Assembly: GCA_037013495.1 (NCBI GenBank)
Contig: CM072807.1
Coordinates: 2,329,001-2,393,000, forward strand
Reading direction: 5' to 3'
Length of the DNA stretch: 64,000 bases
Source of the DNA: Hippophae tibetana
Taxonomy: Eukaryota; Streptophyta; Magnoliopsida; Rosales; Elaeagnaceae
Part shown: positions 60,501 to 64,000 of the stretch, one piece after another
How the letters are laid out: each line of letters begins with the position of its first letter
Numbering within the stretch: position 1 is the first letter of the stretch
The notes under the pieces: generated by a model
Database searches by the model: none
The model's input: the letters and a program-made list of their open reading frames with translations, nothing else
What the model was told of the DNA's origin: nothing
Position numbers and translations under genes: made by a program

Positions 60501-62995
60501 TAATTCTCCATAGCTTTCTTCAAGAGTATGGTATAGATTATTTGGACACTTTCAATCCAGTTGTTAAGATACCAACAATATAATTTTTTTTGTCATTTGA
60601 TGTTAGCAAAATGGTGGCTAGTTAGGCAGATGGACATTAACAATGTGTTTTTGCATGGGGATTTGCTTGAGAATGTGTACATGACTTAGTCACATGGGTT
60701 TGAATATTTAGATACGTTTCTTATATGTAAACTGAAGAATGCATCATATGGTCTAAAACAAGCACTAAGGACCTAGTATCACAAGCTCGGTCAAGCTTTG
60801 CTAGGCATGGGTTTTAAACTCATAAAGTTGAATGCTCTCAACATAGTTCATCCTTTTCTTTGTTTATTCTTGCGTATGTTGATGACATAATTATAATAGG
60901 CTCTTGTTTATCAAGGATTGATGCTTTTGTGAAAGCATTTGATGTTAAATTCTTTATCAAAGATTTTGGCTTGTTACGCTACTTTTTAGGAGTTGAGGTT
61001 ATATATAATGATACCTATCTCTATTTGTCTCAGAGAAAATATATGAGAGAAATGATTTATGCCACCGGTTTGGATGATTTCATATCTATAAATACACCAA
61101 TATGTGTTGGGAAAGCCTTTGAGTAAATCAGATGGGTTGTTGCTAGCTAATCTTTTTTAATATAAAAAGGTTGTGAATTTCTTACAATATCTAACTCTCA
61201 CACGTCTTGACATTTCATTTTCTGTGAACAAACTATGCCAATTCATGGCTTGTCCATCAGAATGCTATTAGATAGCTGTTAAACGAATATTAAGGTATGT
61301 TAAAGGACATCTCAGTATGCTCTTATGCTACCTAAGTCAAATAAGCTAGATTTGGTGGCTTATTGTGATGCAGATTTGGAGTGTTATCGTAATTATCATC
61401 GTAACACTATGCCTATTATGTATTCATTATTGAATGCTTGGTTTCTTGACATTTCTCTAAACAAAAGTTTTTTCTTAAAGTAGTACCGAGAGTAAGTATA
61501 AAGACATGGCTCTTGCAAGTGTTGAGCTGATTTGGATTCAATTTTTGTTGGTTAGTCTTCATGTTAATCTGTTAGCTTATCTTACCTTTTTAACTGGTAA
61601 CATTAAGGCACAAGCACTCTTTCAATATCCAGTGTTCCATGCACGTACCGAATATATTAAGATTGATTATCATTTCTTAAGAGATCAAGTTGTTAAGAGA
61701 GATTTTCACATTAAACATGTTTCCTATGCTGATTAAATTGCAGATCCATTAACAAAAGCTCTTCCATCTACTTCGTTCTTGTTCCTTAGACACAAACTAA
61801 TGATAGTTTCTCTCTCATTTGTTTGAAGGATTGCTAGACATTTTATAATTAGTGTGTATTCAGTATATGTATGTCGGTTGTTAGTTATATTTCAACCAAT
61901 GTATGAATGACATGTGTCTTAGATAGTTAGTAAGTTGTTATATATATTGGTAGCTATGTGTATTACTCGTTTAATCAATTCTTTAGTAAATGAATTAGTT
62001 TATTTGATCATCTTCTTCTTACATCTATGATTGTGTGAAGTGTTCGATAACCTTTCATATATTGTATATTTAAATAATTATGTATGAAAAGTCTTTGTAT
62101 TTAAACTAAAAAAAATATGAAAGCCAAACATGATATTTTGGACATTTAGAGAAGAGAAAGAGAGAGTTTAATTCACACATAAATACATAAATTTTTAAAT
62201 TATATAAAGATAGATTCTTAAACTTTTAAAATTGTATTTTTAAATCTTAATTTGTACATTTTTGGCTTAAATTGAGGTGTGTAAGTAGAGTACCAGAAGA
62301 TAAATGGCAGAAGAAATGAGAAAAGTGTGGTAGCGGCCAAAATGAGCATCAGCAATATAAGCACCTATAATAGGAGTAACCCAAACAGTCCCAACCCAAT
62401 TTGTTACATTGTTTGAAGATCTCACTGTCCCTTCATGTAACTTCCTTGTCAGATACAAAACTAAGTTTGTTGATATTCCATAATATGCCATTCTCTCAAA
62501 TATTTCATAACCTAAAAAAACAACACATATATATTTAGAATAAGCAGATAACAATTAACGGTTATTACATATATTTTGAAGTTGTTAGTCAGAAACACGC
62601 AAAAAATCTTAAGCTATTAGGTTAACTCTTATATATATTATTTTATAAATATTGACTTTATGCGATTAAATATTTACAAATAATTAAGATAACTGAATAT
62701 TAATGACAGAATTTTTTTGATATTATATTAAAAATTGTTATTATTAATTCTCTCAAAAACTTAAACTATTAACATAATTATAAATAATAATTATATATAT
62801 ATATATTACATATTACCTAATGAAATGAAATTCATTTTTAAAAAAACGATTACCTACAATGAAGGAACAAGCTTTCCATCTACCAGTTTTGGATCTCAAA
62901 ACAGATCTGCCTTTGAGGTCCACCGTCCCATCTTGTGTGTAATCCTCTCTTTGTGGCTCTAAATCAGTGACTTTCTCTTCTATGTTTCTTTCCAT
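54515..62995 (-). CDS. NRT1/PTR family (NPF5-type) proton-coupled transporter
   Basis: Four minus-strand exons keep phase: 62995-62854, 62511-62294, 56411-55843 and 55394-54515, giving 602 residues, normal for NPF proteins. The proton-coupling motif E-x-x-E-R reads EIFER in YEIFERMAYYG. The core includes NNVTNWVGTVWVTPIIGAYIAD, ALYTIAIGTGGTKTNISTMGADQFDDF and FFNWWMFSIFFGTLF, then about six further membrane segments after the central loop. Overall resemblance is to Arabidopsis NPF5.2 (PTR3). Family members carry di/tripeptides, nitrate or hormones; the substrate cannot be read here. The ATG at 62995 gives a normal hydrophilic start; an upstream in-frame ATG at 63067 would add an unusual extension. 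Intron 2 is 5.9 kb and holds a complete antisense copia element, so splicing efficiency may be affected. The coding frame itself is intact. Confidence 0.92.
56412..57516. other. NPF intron 2, part next to exon 3
   Basis: AT-rich intron sequence between the exon 3 acceptor and the copia element. No coding remnants recognised. Confidence 0.5.
57517..62022 (+). mobile_element. dead Ty1/copia element in NPF intron 2, antisense
   Basis: Remnants in copia order on the plus strand: gag (about 57700-58480), protease with D-T-N-A-S for the usual D-T-G-A-S (about 58590-58620), integrase (58960-59670), reverse transcriptase (about 60370-61130, with AYVDDIII at 60872) and RNase H (61350-61800, ending in a HARTEYIKIDYHFLRDQV block). 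The 3' LTR spans about 61853-62022 (TG...CA). Only some 50 bases of the 5' LTR (57517-57565) can be matched. It is a different lineage from the copia at 39959. Stops and shifts show it is dead. Confidence 0.8.
60860..61126 (+). pseudogene. copia reverse transcriptase palm remnant
   Basis: An 88-codon open piece contains the catalytic YVDD in L-A-Y-V-D-D-I-I-I-I-G-S, followed by F-I-K-D-F-G and Y-F-L-G-V-E-V, all standard copia RT landmarks. The flanking frames are broken. Confidence 0.85.
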
Positions 62996-64000
62996 TTTTC
63001 TTTTATGTAACTTTGCAATTGAAAAATCACATATATATATGCTAAGTTTATAGCTTCGGAACAGCAATTACTTCGTCTCAATTATTATTTTGATTGCTTT
63101 CTTTCCTTTTTTTTTTTTATTTTGCTTTCACTTTCACTTCTTTTTTTTAACATCAGCTTATATATGTATAATTTCGTCGTTTTTCTTGTTAATAGAAAGA
63201 TTGACAGCAATGTTAATTAGAAGCCAGAGAAAAAGATGATAACCCTTGTCTCTAGTGTTTATTTCATCTGCCTAAGTGTTCTAGGTTTTGCCGATCAAAT
63301 GTTATTCTATTTTTTGCAGGCCGTTAATTGTCTAGCTAGCTAGACTTGTTTTTGTTTCTTGTGTTTAACTTCCCTTAGAGGGTCTGTAAATACTTTTTAC
63401 ATATGATCATAACCCTAATTAATTCAATTGGGAGAAATCAAAATACAAACACAAATGGCTCAGAGCTTAAAGAGGAATAAACAAGATATATATCGGCATC
63501 CAAATTTTATTACTTTTGAACCATGAAATGTCTTTGTTTATAGACCTGTGCATACTGTGTCACCTCACTATACTCTCTCTCAGCAGGGGTACAAATGTTG
63601 AGGAGATTTTCAAAATGTTTGAAATAAAACACACATTAAAAAGTAAAAACTTTGAAAAGATTTTATAAATATTTTAAAAGGATGACATGAAAAGCCACTA
63701 GCTTTATTTTACAATTATATTTTTTTTTAATTTTGAGACAATGTATCCACAAAAGTTTAAGATGAATGATTATAATCATTCATAAATGTTGATAATAAGA
63801 CACATTTTTTAATGAAATAGAGTTGTATTATTTTAAATCTAACTATCGGATCAAGATCTAAAAATTATAAATGAAGAGATGTAACCCAAATGAATGGATG
63901 CAAATTATTCTATAAATCCTAAAGGCTTCAAGCCATAAAATCCATTCAAAACCAATTCTCTTCTTTTTTAATTTTCTCACTATAATATTATTTTGTGAAA
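62996..64000. other. upstream region of the NPF gene
   Basis: AT-rich sequence 5' of the transporter ATG. No second gene, TATA box of good quality or repeat was identified up to the window edge. Confidence 0.45.

Noticed and set aside
1..64000. CRISPR arrays, operons, rRNA or tRNA genes
   Set aside because: Nothing of this kind was seen; the DNA is plant nuclear. A tRNA scan could not be run, so a divergent tRNA gene may have been missed.

Overview
The window is AT-rich nuclear DNA of a flowering plant, almost certainly a eudicot. The evidence is multi-exon genes with GT-AG introns, plant-specific families (NPG/NPGR TPR protein, PG endopolygalacturonase, plant PSAT, ROW1-type BARD1, NPF transporter), Ty1/copia retrotransposons, a hAT transposon and an endogenous pararetrovirus. 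I cannot name the species. Exons were assembled by hand from reading frame, splice sites and remembered family architecture, and nearly all junctions keep phase.

Layout. 0.4-1.1 kb: a broken ELF4-like gene (minus) next to a 24-bp tandem repeat. 3.0-7.1 kb: a decayed caulimovirid (pararetrovirus) copy on the minus strand, split by a Tourist-like MITE that carries telomere-like repeats. 7.8-12.6 kb: NPGR2-like TPR gene (plus), with a stop/start-overlapping upstream ORF and a foldback element in an intron. 15.5-18.0 kb: secreted endopolygalacturonase (minus, 8 exons including a 21-nt microexon). 20.5-23.9 kb: degenerate hAT element between inverted repeats. 26.0-32.9 kb: phospholipid:sterol acyltransferase PSAT (minus, 15 exons), with an LTR fragment in one intron. 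34.5-39.7 kb: exocyst subunit EXO84 (plus, 7 exons), divergent from PSAT and carrying an apparent one-base frameshift in a T10 tract. 39.96-47.3 kb: a dead Ty1/copia element just downstream of EXO84, itself hit by a second element that is hit by a third; another copy of the second element lies at 47.7-48.2 kb. 48.75-53.96 kb: BARD1/ROW1 (plus, 13 exons). 54.5-63.0 kb: NPF5-type transporter (minus, 4 exons) with a whole antisense copia element in intron 2.

The host genes are unrelated neighbours rather than a pathway. Three act at membranes (NPGR2 in the PI4K-alpha scaffold, PSAT in sterol ester synthesis, EXO84 in exocyst tethering), but the sequence gives no sign of co-regulation beyond the PSAT/EXO84 head-to-head arrangement. 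I found no clearly new molecular system. The most useful points are the hidden pararetrovirus, the ELF4-like pseudogene, the three-level nested insertion with a matching empty site, the EXO84 frameshift, the NPGR2 upstream ORF that ends on the main start codon, and the CTAGA-rich LTR inside PSAT.
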